64,000 nt of DNA from Pseudomonadota bacterium (GCA_027488375.1 JAIYBW010000002.1:310001-374000); one strand, 5' to 3'; counted from the first letter of the stretch, positions 26,222 through 36,275 are shown. A program made the numbers and translations. Notes: generated by a model from the sequence alone, not told the origin.

Positions 26222-27091
26222 ATGACGCGTTTATTTTTTATGATTCTTGCATTCTGGACCATCCCTGTCGGATTTGCTCAATCTTGGCTTCCTTGGCCAG
26301 TGAGTTGTTTGAACACTTCTCATGAAACGGAGAAATCCCTTAAGCTGGCGGGATTTAAATGCACGTCAAAGAATGAAGGAATCTGCCCCTATACTGATTG
26401 CTTAGGGTTTGTACCTGGTTATCCCAAACCTGTTCTAATTACCATTCCAGTCATGGCCTCCTCATTCAGGTTGCACTTTCATGGTCATAAATTAGGAGTT
26501 TATCCTAAATATGAAAAAAATCTTCCCTCCATGGTGGAAGCTTTTGGTCTCAATGGGTCGCTCTGCGCAAGTCAGCAGATTACGATTTTTCCAGAGAGTG
26601 ATGGGAAATGTGACACCTACGATAAAAACCTTAAAGATCGTGAAACATTTCAAAGCTTTCTTAAAAGTCTTCACTCAGTCACAGGGGACAATTTAAAATC
26701 TCTACCTATGCACGTGTCGGCCCATTCTGGTGGAGGACGCGCTGTCATGAGACTTCTCAATGCTGGTTTTCCTGTAGAACAAGTCACGATTTTTGATGGA
26801 ACCTATGCACCTGATCAGAAAAAAAGTTTAGTTGATTGGTATCGCAAAGGAGAAGGTAAATTAATTCTTGCGACCGTGAAAGGCATGTCACCAGATGCCT
26901 ACGCTGAGAGCATCAAAAAAGATTTAGGTCTAACTATGAAATCTTCTCAAAGCACAATTAAAGGCACAAACTTCGATATTCATGAATCTCCTCGCCTTAT
27001 TCATTACAGTAGACCTAAGGCTCCGGGACAAGATGGTGGCCTCAAGGCTCACTATGATGTCTTAACTGAAACTTGGCCTGCCAGCCGTTAA
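26222..27091 (+). CDS. Secreted alpha/beta-hydrolase-like protein
   Basis: About 289 residues from the ATG at 26222 (GAGGG upstream; a GTG 4 codons earlier is less likely). It has a signal peptide (MTRLFFMILAFWTIPVGFA). A nucleophile-elbow-like motif A-H-S169-G-G is present, with a later F-D-G-T-Y Asp and an L-K-A-H-Y His in the right order for a Ser-Asp-His triad. A Cys-rich first third (five Cys before residue 65) suggests disulfides. Substrate is unknown. The 3' end overlaps msbA by 4 bases. Confidence 0.8.
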   Translation: MTRLFFMILAFWTIPVGFAQSWLPWPVSCLNTSHETEKSLKLAGFKCTSKNEGICPYTDCLGFVPGYPKPVLITIPVMASSFRLHFHGHKLGVYPKYEKNLPSMVEAFGLNGSLCASQQITIFPESDGKCDTYDKNLKDRETFQSFLKSLHSVTGDNLKSLPMHVSAHSGGGRAVMRLLNAGFPVEQVTIFDGTYAPDQKKSLVDWYRKGEGKLILATVKGMSPDAYAESIKKDLGLTMKSSQSTIKGTNFDIHESPRLIHYSRPKAPGQDGGLKAHYDVLTETWPASR

Positions 27092-28800
27092 CTTCTTTGG
27101 GAAAGCTCAAAGAGTTTTTTGTACTCGCCGTTTTTATCCATGAGCTCAGCGTGAGTTCCCTCTTCAATTTTCTCCCCGTCTTTCATCACCACAATACGGT
27201 TAAAATCCTTGAGAGTAGATAAACGATGGGCTACGGCCACAACAGTTTTATGACCGGCCACTCGATCGAGGGCAGCTTGAACAATTTTTTCTGATTCATT
27301 ATCTAAGGCCGAAGTTGCTTCATCAAAAAGCAAGACATCTCGATTTTTTAAGAAAGCTCGTGCAATCGTGAGGCGTTGGCATTGTCCACCCGAAAGGCGA
27401 AGTCCTCTATCACCAATTGGAGTTAAAATTCCCTGAGGCATATCTTTAACAAATTCCCAAGCATAAGAAATTTCTAGAGCTTGTTTAATCTCTTCATCTG
27501 AATGCACTTCCCCAGTCGTAAGATTTTCCTTAATGGTGTCATTAAAAAGAAAAATATCCTGACTGACGAGTGCAAAAGTTTTTCTCAAAGACTCTAGACT
27601 ATAGTCATTCGCATTCTGACCATCAATTAGAATTTCTCCTGATGTGACAGGATAAAGTCTTAGGAGCAAACTCACGAGAGTGGACTTACCTGATCCCGAA
27701 AGACCAACCAACCCAATTTTCTCACCCTTTTTTATTTTTAGATTGAGATTTTTTAAAACAAGACCTTCTCCATAAGAGAAAGAAACATTTTTAAATTCAA
27801 TCTCACTTTTAAACTCTTTTAATTCTTTTTGAGCGAACTCTTTTTCTTCTTCAACATCGAGGAGTCCAAAAATCCTGGTCGCAGCTGCTCGAGCTTGATT
27901 TAATTTTGCATTGGCCTTTGAAAATCTTCTAATAGGATCCATAAACATGGCGAGGGAAGCGACAAATGAAATGAAGCCACCTGTAGTGAGTTGACCTGTA
28001 GAAATGCGATGATGAGCAAAAATAATAACACCAGCAAAAGCAAAAGATCCTATGAGCTCTACTAATGGATGAGAATGCTCTTCAGCGGAGTTACTTTTCG
28101 TCCGGTGTTGAATGAAAAGATCCTGAAGCTTTTCAAAACGCTGGCCTACATAATCCTTTAATCCAAAAGCTTTAATAATTTTCTGGCCACCCAAAGCTTC
28201 ATTTACAGTATGGGTCATTTCAGCAGTGTCTTGTTGGGCCATTCCAACATAGCGACGAATTCGTTTACCTGTGTAATGAAAAGTCCCAATAAAAAATGGT
28301 GCCGTCGCAAAAATAATTAAGGTCAATTGCCAATCATGATAAAAGGCGACCCCTAGTAGTGATAGTGCGGTAATTGGTTCTCTTAAGACTTCAAGGGAGT
28401 TCTTAAAAGCTTCAGAAAAAACGGCCGTATCATTCATCACTGTTGAGATTAAAGTGCCCTGTTTTTTTGATGAATAGAAACTCGCTGGCAGAGTCTGAAA
28501 TTTTTTATAAATTCGTGAGCGTATCGAACGAGTTGATTTATCAACAATTTGCCTCAAAGTGAAATAATGAAGATATCTTAAAGGGTAGTTGAGAATTCCC
28601 AAAGCGATGAGAAGAAGGGCCAAATTCATGGCATCTTGGTCACTTGAGCCGGCAGCAAACCCTTTATCAAATATATCTTTAACAAGAAAAGCTTCATAGG
28701 CTTTAATCCCCGCAAGCGGAAAAGATAAAAGTGTTGCGAGCAGGGCCTGCTTCCAAAAAGGACGAAGGTATGGGAACATTAACTTAAGCACGTTTAGCAT
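27088..28800 (-). CDS. msbA: MsbA-like lipid A/lipid ABC exporter
   Basis: 570 residues. An N-terminal six-helix exporter domain (about 1-310) is followed by an ATPase domain with Walker A GLSGSGKST, signature LSGGQCQR and Walker B VLLFDEATSALD. It is a half-transporter of the MsbA/LipidA exporter type, probably moving core lipid A or another lipid across the inner membrane. No ribosome site is obvious at the ATG. It is divergent from the GmhB-like gene with only 34 bases between starts. The MsbA subtype rather than another type IV exporter is inferred from length and neighbours. Confidence 0.85.
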   Translation of the reverse strand: MLNVLKLMFPYLRPFWKQALLATLLSFPLAGIKAYEAFLVKDIFDKGFAAGSSDQDAMNLALLLIALGILNYPLRYLHYFTLRQIVDKSTRSIRSRIYKKFQTLPASFYSSKKQGTLISTVMNDTAVFSEAFKNSLEVLREPITALSLLGVAFYHDWQLTLIIFATAPFFIGTFHYTGKRIRRYVGMAQQDTAEMTHTVNEALGGQKIIKAFGLKDYVGQRFEKLQDLFIQHRTKSNSAEEHSHPLVELIGSFAFAGVIIFAHHRISTGQLTTGGFISFVASLAMFMDPIRRFSKANAKLNQARAAATRIFGLLDVEEEKEFAQKELKEFKSEIEFKNVSFSYGEGLVLKNLNLKIKKGEKIGLVGLSGSGKSTLVSLLLRLYPVTSGEILIDGQNANDYSLESLRKTFALVSQDIFLFNDTIKENLTTGEVHSDEEIKQALEISYAWEFVKDMPQGILTPIGDRGLRLSGGQCQRLTIARAFLKNRDVLLFDEATSALDNESEKIVQAALDRVAGHKTVVAVAHRLSTLKDFNRIVVMKDGEKIEEGTHAELMDKNGEYKKLFELSQRS

Positions 28801-28821
28801 GAGGCTATATTAAGCTTTAAC

Positions 28822-28837
28822 AAGGACGAAGTAAATT
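28822..28837 (+). promoter_or_regulatory. Ribosome site directing an ATT start
   Basis: AAGGA at 28822-28826 lies 8 bases before the ATT codon at 28835-28837. No ATG/GTG/TTG exists between the in-frame stop at 28832 and the HAD motif I, so this site decides the start of the GmhB-like protein. Confidence 0.6.
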
Positions 28838-29353
28838 AAAACGCGGAAGGCTATTTTTCTTGATCGTGACGGAACACTCATCGTTGATAAAAACTACCTT
28901 TCCCATGTGGAAGATATTGAGTGGTACGCAGATACTTTCAAGGCCCTAAAAATTTTTGAAAGCTTGGGGTATGAATTATTTGTGGTGACCAATCAATCAG
29001 GTGTGGGTCGAGGCTATTTCTCCCTAGAATCTGTTTATGTCATTCACAGGCAACTCCAAAATGATCTGCGCGAACACAAACTCGCCGTTTTTAAGGATTT
29101 TGCGATTTGTCCACATGCTCCGAGTGATCATTGTCACTGCCGAAAACCCTCAGGGCAAATGATCAAAGACCTGATTGAAAAGCATCATATCAAAATTGAT
29201 CAATCCTTCATGATTGGCGATAAGCTCATTGATGCTGAATCTGGAAAAAACGCAGGAATTCAAGGTGTCGTAGTTAGAAATCAATCCGCTGCCAATACGA
29301 CATTCCCATTTTTTAAAGATCTTTTGGAATTTGCTCATTCACTTCAAAAGTAA
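28835..29353 (+). CDS. gmhB: GmhB-like D-glycero-D-manno-heptose bisphosphate phosphatase
   Basis: 172 residues if translation starts at ATT (28835). A GTG start at 28907 would remove the catalytic HAD motif I (LDRDGT, Asp10 and Asp12), which reads in frame upstream. Other HAD motifs are VVTNQSGVGRGY and the late GDKLIDAESGKNAG segment. The Zn-type cluster CPHAPSDHCHCRKP is characteristic of GmhB. It removes the 7-phosphate from heptose bisphosphate for LPS core synthesis. The ATT start is analogous to infC; it is inferred and needs protein-level proof. The gene abuts recO tail to tail. Confidence 0.8.
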   Translation: MKTRKAIFLDRDGTLIVDKNYLSHVEDIEWYADTFKALKIFESLGYELFVVTNQSGVGRGYFSLESVYVIHRQLQNDLREHKLAVFKDFAICPHAPSDHCHCRKPSGQMIKDLIEKHHIKIDQSFMIGDKLIDAESGKNAGIQGVVVRNQSAANTTFPFFKDLLEFAHSLQK

Positions 29354-29354
29354 C

Positions 29355-30140
29355 TCAAGATCGCATCAAGAGTTTATAAGACTTAAGCTCAATGGGGCGC
29401 AAATGAAAATGGTGACAAAAAAAATGGATAAGCTTATCGGCTTCCTGAAAATTCGTCCCTGCTAACTCAGTATAATTCTGATACTTCGTCTGGTAGGCTT
29501 TTTTTATTCTTAATAGAAATCCTCTCTCATTTTCCGCCGTCACACACTGACTGCAAGCAAACTGACCATTGGCCGGCAGAAATGACAATCCAGGAGTCTC
29601 TAAAAGATTGGCTCCACAATAAGAACAGTGATCAGTGTCTGGCATAATTCCAATATGAAAAAGAAGTTTAATCATAAAAAGCGTTAAATGCTGCTGCGAT
29701 TGAAATAATTCTTTTTGAAGAGAATCATTAAGATAGAAAAGGGCATTACTAAGAACGGAAAAAATGCCTTCGTGTTCATTATTTTCATACTCACTCGTTC
29801 CCAATTGGAAATGAATTGAAAATTTTTGAATAATCTCAAAATAAAGACAGATTAAATAGTAAGCTTGGATATTATGCCTAACATGAGTTGGCTCCCATAG
29901 TCTTTGACTTTCTCCAGCAATCATAAGTTCTTGCCCCTCAACCCGGGAACTTTTTTGCTCTCGAATGAAGATCTTGACCATTGACCCTAATTCAAAAATA
30001 GTTGGCTTATGGTGTTTTCCTCCACCTTGGCCCCCATAAATATAGAAGCTTCCTAACGTTCCATTACGAAGCATAAGCTTTACAATGAGGTCTCGCTCTT
30101 TATAGGGAACTTTGTGAATTACAACGCCTTCAAAAACCAT
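29355..30140 (-). CDS. recO: DNA repair protein RecO
   Basis: 261 residues. RecO helps load RecA with RecR at gaps. The N-terminal OB domain has FEGVVIHKVPYKERDLIVKL. A C-terminal zinc-type cluster is present, DHCSYCGANL and later FACSQCV. It overlaps the upstream mini-helicase by 22 bases in the same direction, so the two are translationally coupled. Confidence 0.95.
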   Translation of the reverse strand: MVFEGVVIHKVPYKERDLIVKLMLRNGTLGSFYIYGGQGGGKHHKPTIFELGSMVKIFIREQKSSRVEGQELMIAGESQRLWEPTHVRHNIQAYYLICLYFEIIQKFSIHFQLGTSEYENNEHEGIFSVLSNALFYLNDSLQKELFQSQQHLTLFMIKLLFHIGIMPDTDHCSYCGANLLETPGLSFLPANGQFACSQCVTAENERGFLLRIKKAYQTKYQNYTELAGTNFQEADKLIHFFCHHFHLRPIELKSYKLLMRS

Positions 30141-31042
30141 TCTTCAATCTGCTTATAAAGTTTTAACCACTTTATCTTCAGGCTTAATTTTTGAATCGCC
30201 AAGAAATTAAAAAAAATGTTCCACTTTAATCCAAATGGCCTTTCCAATGAATAAACCTCATAAAAATCTCCTTTCCTTCCTCCACGGGCCACCATCTGAA
30301 TCCAAAAGTTGAGATCCTTGACTTGATAAGTAAAAAATATTTTTCCAAGGCTAGGAAGATTTACCCCATGGGAAAGAACTGAAGTTGCAATGATAAAATC
30401 GGGATCAGGGGATTGCTGGAGTTTTTCTGAAAATTCTCTAGCCCCTCCACCGACGCAACTTAAAACATGATAACCGTATGAAATAAGTTTACTCTCCCAT
30501 TCGTAGACTTCTCGACGATAACGACAAAAAATCAAAGACGTGCTCCCTCTATTTTGAGGACTTGAAAAAATGAGATCTTCCATAAAAGAGAGACTTGGAA
30601 TTTTATAATATTTTTGTGGGCGATACTTAAGCTTTTGATTGCCCTGATCAATCCACCATATGGTTTTAAATTCTGATTCAAATGAAGAGATCTCATTTTT
30701 CATCTCAGAGGATAGAGTTGCCGTGAGGAGGATTACGAGATCAGCTTCACTCACAAGCTCATAAAAAGCTTCCCACATCTGATGACGAAAACTATCCCCC
30801 CAATAAAAAAAAAGATGAAATTCATCTATCACGACGACCTGAGCTTTAGGGCGTTTCTTAAGCCATTCTTCTGGCGTCATGATGAGATGATTTTTTTTTG
30901 AGCGGAGCTTGCATTCCTCGGCCAATGCACGAAGGGGTGAGATGAAAAGTAAGGGGTGATTTAATTCTTGAGTAAAAGACTCCATCCAATAGGTTTTTCC
31001 AGAAGCCGGAGGTGCTGTCAGAACAATCAGATTATTGGCCAT
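30119..31042 (-). CDS. Small SF2-type helicase coupled to recO
   Basis: About 307 residues from the ATG at 31042; an in-frame GTG at 31057 is possible. It has Walker A APPASGKT (10-17), a DEAH-like box D-E-F-H (73-76), motif III TAT (107-109), and motif VI-like QMVARGGRKG (249-258). It has no recognisable accessory domain and is close to the minimum size for a two-lobed helicase. It could be a remodelling or unwinding partner for RecO; the family is not one I can name. No membrane or signal sequence is seen. Confidence 0.8.
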   Translation of the reverse strand: MANNLIVLTAPPASGKTYWMESFTQELNHPLLFISPLRALAEECKLRSKKNHLIMTPEEWLKKRPKAQVVVIDEFHLFFYWGDSFRHQMWEAFYELVSEADLVILLTATLSSEMKNEISSFESEFKTIWWIDQGNQKLKYRPQKYYKIPSLSFMEDLIFSSPQNRGSTSLIFCRYRREVYEWESKLISYGYHVLSCVGGGAREFSEKLQQSPDPDFIIATSVLSHGVNLPSLGKIFFTYQVKDLNFWIQMVARGGRKGDFYEVYSLERPFGLKWNIFFNFLAIQKLSLKIKWLKLYKQIEEWFLKAL

Positions 31043-31266
31043 CACTCCTGGTAACACTAAAGTTAAAATGAGAGTGACTAAACTGAGTTTTTTGATAAAA
31101 AAATTCTAAATAGAAATTAACGCATCCCTTATACTTTTATTTTATTTAATATTTATTGATTCTATCCACAGAAGAAACTAATTAGCTTCTCTAAGATACT
31201 AAATCTCTAGCCAAAAATGACATAGAGTGATTAAATAATACGACCATTAATTTAATGCGAGGCTTT

Positions 31267-31779
31267 ATGAAAAGATTAGGTGCGATGATCACCGTGATTT
31301 TGACAGTCTTTGCTCTAGCGTATTTAAGCGCTCGGGAAAGTCAGGGCCAGAAAGTCAACCTTTCCTCTCTACGCCTTCATATGACCGTAAGTGAACTTGA
31401 AAAAGAGTTTGGTTCTCCCTTCTCACGCCAACGAAATGTAATGACTTATATTCTTGAAGATTCTTCTCAGCTCATAGTGACACTTAGAGATGAGGTTGTC
31501 GCAAGTGCCATTGTAAAATTTCACAAACCTCTTCAAATTGAGGACCCTGAGTTAAAAAGATTAACCTTAGTCCAAATGTCACCGGCCGATTTACAAAATG
31601 AAAATCCAAGTTGGTTTTATGCTGGAAAACCTGAAGAAGGTAGAATTTATAAAATCACTCAAGAAGGTTTTGTAGAAAGTGTGACGTGGGTTCCACCTTT
31701 TACTTACAATAATCAACCGGAGAAAAATCTTCAGGCGTTAGTCCAAGACTTTAAAATTCAACATACGTCAAACTTATGA
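31267..31779 (+). CDS. Exported small protein, SmpA/OmlA (BamE)-like fold
   Basis: About 170 residues from the ATG at 31267 (GAGG 5 bases upstream; another ATG 4 codons earlier). A hydrophobic signal or anchor (GAMITVILTVFALAYLSA) precedes a domain starting LHMTVSELEKEFGSP, reminiscent of the BamE/SmpA fold, but there is no lipobox. Its stop overlaps the NifU-like gene by 4 bases (ATGA), so the two are coupled. Confidence 0.7.
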   Translation: MKRLGAMITVILTVFALAYLSARESQGQKVNLSSLRLHMTVSELEKEFGSPFSRQRNVMTYILEDSSQLIVTLRDEVVASAIVKFHKPLQIEDPELKRLTLVQMSPADLQNENPSWFYAGKPEEGRIYKITQEGFVESVTWVPPFTYNNQPEKNLQALVQDFKIQHTSNL

Positions 31780-32030
31780 TTGCCCAATTAGAAAAAATTT
31801 TTGATCAGCAAATTCGCCCTGCTCTTGCTCAGCATGGTGGAAATGTTGAGATTATTGACGTCGATAATAATATTCTTTTTGTTCGCTTCTTTGGAGGTTG
31901 TCAGGGTTGTTCAAGCTCTAAAGCAACTCTCAAAGGTGGAATTGAAGGTTTAATTAAGCAAAATTTTCCAGACATTAAAGAAGTCGTAGATGTGACCGAT
32001 CACCAAAATGGAACAAACCCTTATATGTAG
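31776..32030 (+). CDS. NifU C-terminal-like Fe-S scaffold/carrier
   Basis: 84 residues consisting only of the NifU C-terminal domain, with the Fe-S ligand motif C42-Q-G-C45 in a GGCQGCSSSKATLKGGIE context. Such stand-alone proteins carry iron-sulfur clusters to apo-proteins. It overlaps the upstream gene by 4 bases and the downstream nitrilase gene tail to tail by 10 bases. Confidence 0.92.
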   Translation: MIAQLEKIFDQQIRPALAQHGGNVEIIDVDNNILFVRFFGGCQGCSSSKATLKGGIEGLIKQNFPDIKEVVDVTDHQNGTNPYM

Positions 32031-32827
32031 GGTCTTGGCTCTCTTAAAACATCTAATCTTTCTCTAACTGAATTTAATCTTTCTAAACTAACTTCGGCAT
32101 AGATAATTTTTTCACCTTCCTGAGCATCAGCAATCACTTCTCCCCATGGATCCACAACGAGTGAATGACCGAAAGTACTAAGTCTATCATTATGCTTACC
32201 CCATTGAGCCGAAGCCACAACATAGCATTGATTCTCAATAGCTCTCGCCCTCACAAGAGTATGCCAATGGGCCTTACCTGTTGGAACAGTAAAAGCTGAA
32301 GAAATAGAGAGCAGCTGAGCTCCCTGAGAAGAGTAAGTTCTAAACAATTCTGGAAATCTCAAATCAAAACAGATTGATAATCCAATTTTTAGGCCTTCAA
32401 CCTCAATCAACTTTGCTTTATTTCCTTTCGAATAAACTTTCCCCTCATCAATAATCTGATGACTTGGATGCTTAGAAAGATCACAAGAGAAAAGATTAAT
32501 CTTATCATATGTTCCAATCTCTTCTCCGGCCGGATTGAAATTATAGGATCGATTTAAAATCTTTCCCTCGACGAGAGTGGCAGCTGATCCACCTAAAATA
32601 AAAAGCCCTGAATCTTGCGCTAATTGCCGAATAGCTTGGTAATGTTCATTTTGACCTTCAATCAAAAAGGGTGTCGCCTTCGTTCCATCTGACATGGAGT
32701 AAAAAACTTCAGGTAAAAAGACAGCTTTTGCTTTCTCATCAACTGCTTGCTTAAGAAATCGTCTAATTGTTTCAAGATTGTGTTGAGGGTCTAGAACTGA
32801 CTGAATTTGAATCACACCGATCTTCAT
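32021..32827 (-). CDS. Carbon-nitrogen hydrolase (Nit2-like omega-amidase)
   Basis: 268 residues. The nitrilase-superfamily triad is visible as Glu40 (FLPE), Lys109 (EIGTYDK) and Cys153 (SICFDLRFPE). Length and the CFDLRFPE context match Nit1/Nit2-like amidases that hydrolyse deaminated glutathione or alpha-ketoglutaramate. Exact substrate is not decidable here. No obvious ribosome site. Confidence 0.92.
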   Translation of the reverse strand: MKIGVIQIQSVLDPQHNLETIRRFLKQAVDEKAKAVFLPEVFYSMSDGTKATPFLIEGQNEHYQAIRQLAQDSGLFILGGSAATLVEGKILNRSYNFNPAGEEIGTYDKINLFSCDLSKHPSHQIIDEGKVYSKGNKAKLIEVEGLKIGLSICFDLRFPELFRTYSSQGAQLLSISSAFTVPTGKAHWHTLVRARAIENQCYVVASAQWGKHNDRLSTFGHSLVVDPWGEVIADAQEGEKIIYAEVSLERLNSVRERLDVLREPRPYI

Positions 32828-32886
32828 AGAGAGCTGTCCTTTTTCAGATTTACCATTAGGTAGAGAAGTTATAAAATCATCTCATC

Positions 32887-33843
32887 ATGCTGAAAACATT
32901 TTTTATTAATCTTGTGAAATTCGCTATTGCTGCGGGTCTGGTGATCTGGCTACTCCAATCAGGTAAACTAGATTTCAAGCTCTTGGCGAAACTAGCGAAT
33001 CAACCTTTTTCAGTACTTTTTGCCATCATCTTATCTCTGTTAAATTTTGTACTTATTTCCTATCGTTGGAAAAGTATCTTAAAAGCTCGAAGTCTGGTTA
33101 ATATCCCTATAATTGGATTGCTCAAAATCAATTGGATTGGGCAATTTTTCAGTAGTGTGTTACCTGGAAGTGTGACAGGTGATTTAGTTAAAATAATTTA
33201 CGTTCAAAAATTTGAAAGTCATTTCTCTAAAAAATTTCTTTTTGCCTCTATTCTGATTGATCGGGCCATGGGTCTAGCAGGTCTTATTCTACTTGTAGGC
33301 CTCGGTTCTCTTATATTTTCACAACATATTCTGCAAAATGCCCCTGGCATGGAACCACTGCTTAAATTTAATTATGTCCTTGTTCTTATAGTGACTCTTT
33401 CCGTAACTATTTTCATTTATTGGCACTACTTCATTAGAGCTCTACTCACGAAAATACAGAAGTTATTTTTACCAACCTTGATGGCCCAGATCATCAATCT
33501 CTGGGATGATTTGGTGATGATAAGAGCTCAAATAATAAAGGCTATAAGCGTTTCGATTTTAGTCCAGTTCATTGGTGTTCTTATTTTTTGGTCACTGATT
33601 TACACTTTTGTAGATGGCAAAATGGATTTTATTCAAGCGATTGCTTTTCTCCCTCTGGGACTGATGGCACTTGCGCTTCCCGTGGCCCCATCAGGTCTAG
33701 GAGTTGGACACGCCATTTTCCAAAAACTTTTTGAATTTTCAGGTATTCAAAACGGAGCGTCTCTTTTCAATATCTATTTTATTGTCACATTGAGTGTGAA
33801 TCTTTTGGGCGTGATCCCCTATCTTTTGAGCAAGAGAAAATAA
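32887..33843 (+). CDS. Lysylphosphatidylglycerol synthase-type flippase-like membrane protein
   Basis: 318 residues with seven or eight hydrophobic helices and the LPG_synthase_TM family pattern (Q-F-F-S-S-V-L-P-G-S-V-T-G-D in one loop, and PVAPSGLGVGHA late). No synthetase domain is attached, so it is a lipid flippase-like integral membrane protein of unknown substrate. It ends directly against the 33844 gene. Confidence 0.9.
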   Translation: MLKTFFINLVKFAIAAGLVIWLLQSGKLDFKLLAKLANQPFSVLFAIILSLLNFVLISYRWKSILKARSLVNIPIIGLLKINWIGQFFSSVLPGSVTGDLVKIIYVQKFESHFSKKFLFASILIDRAMGLAGLILLVGLGSLIFSQHILQNAPGMEPLLKFNYVLVLIVTLSVTIFIYWHYFIRALLTKIQKLFLPTLMAQIINLWDDLVMIRAQIIKAISVSILVQFIGVLIFWSLIYTFVDGKMDFIQAIAFLPLGLMALALPVAPSGLGVGHAIFQKLFEFSGIQNGASLFNIYFIVTLSVNLLGVIPYLLSKRK

Positions 33844-34464
33844 TCAGAAAATAAAGATTTTCGTCGGATCAATATGGGAATAATGCATGGCCTTGGTTTT
33901 GAGGCATTCAAGCTGTAATAGAAAATTTAACTCTTCTTCAAAACTATTCAATTTGCGAACTTTCTTTGATTGTTTTTTAAGAATCGACTTTACCCCTTGT
34001 GGAAGAGTACAAATCCCCCTTAAAAGATAATGTTCACCTTTAAATTTGATCACTCTACCAGTAAAGACATCCCCTTCCATTAATGAAATTGTAGGATGAT
34101 TTTTCATCAGAACAATTTTTTCATCATGAAGAATATCGTGAAGAACAATTTGTTTTCTAAAATTAATTTTTGAAAAATCAAAGAGTGAATGATTTACATT
34201 GAGAAGGGCCTGAGAGAGCTCAACATCAAGTTGGTTTGTTCTAATATAATCTTCAATAACTTTTGAACCATTATCGTCTCGGTATTGAAAGATATACCAA
34301 TCATTAAAACAATTCATACGAGACTCAAACTCATCTTTGTCTTCGTCTAATTTTCCGGTGATAGAAAAATATTTTTCTTTGGCAGCCTTAAGCTCATCAA
34401 AGTGAGCTCCTTGAGTATATAGGCTAAGGACAGTATCTAGATGTTCATGGACAGTTTCAAGCAT
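33844..34464 (-). CDS. Hypothetical protein
   Basis: 206 residues, no signal or membrane segment. The first half is helical and acidic. A beta-rich middle contains MEGDVFTGRVIKFKGEHYLL, followed by a basic stretch (LKKQSKKVRKL) and a helical end. No family is recognised. It follows lepA by 8 bases and may be the last gene of the ktr-lepA unit. Confidence 0.8.
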   Translation of the reverse strand: MLETVHEHLDTVLSLYTQGAHFDELKAAKEKYFSITGKLDEDKDEFESRMNCFNDWYIFQYRDDNGSKVIEDYIRTNQLDVELSQALLNVNHSLFDFSKINFRKQIVLHDILHDEKIVLMKNHPTISLMEGDVFTGRVIKFKGEHYLLRGICTLPQGVKSILKKQSKKVRKLNSFEEELNFLLQLECLKTKAMHYSHIDPTKIFIF

Positions 34465-34472
34465 AAGGTATT

Positions 34473-36275
34473 CTACTCTTCCGTCTTTAAAACTGCCAAG
34501 AAGGCTTCTTGAGGAATTTCAACATTCCCGACCATTTTCATCCGCTTTTTACCTTCTTTTTGCTTTTCAAGAAGCTTTCGCTTACGAGAAACGTCACCAC
34601 CATAACACTTCGCAAGAACGTTTTTACGTAGAGCTTTTACGGTTTCGCGAGCAATAACCTTGGCCCCAATCGCGGCCTGGATGGCAATATCGAATTGTTG
34701 GCGGTCAATCACCTTCATTAAACGGTGAGTGAGGTCTTTACCTTTCTGATGAGAAGTCGAACGGTGAGTAATCACTGAAAGGGCGTCAACTTTATCACCG
34801 TTAAGAAGAACATCCAGTTTTACCATATCTGATTCCATGTACTCATTAAGCTCATAATCCATCGAAGCGTAGCCTTTAGATAATGATTTTAATTGATCAT
34901 AGAAATCGAACATCATCTCAGAAAGAGGAAGGATATAAATGAGTTGAACGCGATCCTCTGTAATGTAATTTATGGCCTGCTGGCGACCACGACGATCCTC
35001 ACAAAGCTTAATAATTTTTCCCACATACTCATTAGGAAGGTGAATGGAAAGTTTTACAGTAGGCTCTAAAATTTGATCAATGGTACTTGGATCAGGAAGC
35101 TTTGAGGGGTTATCGACAATGATCTTATCGCCTGCATTCGTCATCACTTCATAGCTACATGAAGGGGCTGTTGAAATGAGAGCAAGATTAAATTCTCGCT
35201 CAAGTCTCGTTTGGATAATATCCATATGAAGAAGACCTAAAAATCCACAACGAAAGCCAAAGCCAAGGGCCTGGGAAACTTCTGGTTCATAGGTAAACGA
35301 AGAATCATTGAGGGCCAATTTCTCAAGGGCTTCTTTGAGAATTTCATATTCTTCAGAATCAACTGGAAAAATCCCACAGAAAACCATGGGCTTAATTTCT
35401 TTGTAACCAGCAAGAGTTGGTGTTGTCTCTTTTTTATCTGTGTGAACAATCGTGTCCCCGATTTTTACATCACGAACAGTCTTGATCCCACACACAATCA
35501 TTCCCACTTCACCAGCACCTAATTCATTCACTTCAGAATAAAAAGGTTGATGAACAGCAAGTTTAATAACTTCATAATCTTGTCCGGAAAATTTAAAATT
35601 AATTTTATCTTTAACTTTAAGGTTTCCTTCCATAATTCTTGCAAGAACGACCACACCTCTGTAGGAGTCGAACCAAGAGTCAAAAATAAGGGCCTGAAGA
35701 GGATTGCTGACTTTACCTGTTGGAGGCGGAATCTTTTTTACAATCTCTTCAAGAAGTACATCGACTCCAAGTCCAGATTTACCAGAAACGAGCGGAGCTT
35801 CAGAAGCATCAAGCCCAATAACATCTTCAACCTCTTTTTTTACTTTTTCTGGATCAGCGTGAGGAAGATCAATTTTATTAATAACTGGCAGAATCTCTAA
35901 ATCATTCTCAAGGGCCATGTAAACGTTGGCCAGAGTTTGAGCTTCAATACCTTGAGACGCATCAACAATTAAAAGGGCCCCTTCACATGAAGCCAGCGAA
36001 CGAGATACTTCGTAGGTAAAATCCACGTGTCCCGGAGTATCAATCAGATTAAAGAAATAGGTTTTCCCATCGTGCGCCTTATACTGAAGGCGCACTGTTT
36101 GCGCCTTAATCGTAATCCCACGCTCTTTTTCAAGATCCATGTTATCAAGTAAACGATCAGTTTTTTCACGATCGGTAATGGCCTTCGTCATCTCAATAAT
36201 TCGATCGGCCAGGGTCGATTTCCCGTGATCAATGTGAGCAATAATAGAAAAATTACGGATGAGACTTGTATCCAT
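34473..36275 (-). CDS. lepA: Elongation factor 4 (LepA)
   Basis: 600 residues from the ATG at 36275, matching the usual length; a further in-frame ATG at 36314 adds 13 non-conserved residues. It is a ribosome-associated GTPase. It starts [21 protein letters not shown], has D-T-P-G-H in [14 protein letters not shown] and NKID in INKIDLP, followed by EF-G-like domains and the LepA-specific C-terminal domain. It sits 54 bases after a HAMP/PAS protein, or 15 from the longer start. Confidence 0.97.
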   Translation of the reverse strand: MDTSLIRNFSIIAHIDHGKSTLADRIIEMTKAITDREKTDRLLDNMDLEKERGITIKAQTVRLQYKAHDGKTYFFNLIDTPGHVDFTYEVSRSLASCEGALLIVDASQGIEAQTLANVYMALENDLEILPVINKIDLPHADPEKVKKEVEDVIGLDASEAPLVSGKSGLGVDVLLEEIVKKIPPPTGKVSNPLQALIFDSWFDSYRGVVVLARIMEGNLKVKDKINFKFSGQDYEVIKLAVHQPFYSEVNELGAGEVGMIVCGIKTVRDVKIGDTIVHTDKKETTPTLAGYKEIKPMVFCGIFPVDSEEYEILKEALEKLALNDSSFTYEPEVSQALGFGFRCGFLGLLHMDIIQTRLEREFNLALISTAPSCSYEVMTNAGDKIIVDNPSKLPDPSTIDQILEPTVKLSIHLPNEYVGKIIKLCEDRRGRQQAINYITEDRVQLIYILPLSEMMFDFYDQLKSLSKGYASMDYELNEYMESDMVKLDVLLNGDKVDALSVITHRSTSHQKGKDLTHRLMKVIDRQQFDIAIQAAIGAKVIARETVKALRKNVLAKCYGGDVSRKRKLLEKQKEGKKRMKMVGNVEIPQEAFLAVLKTEE

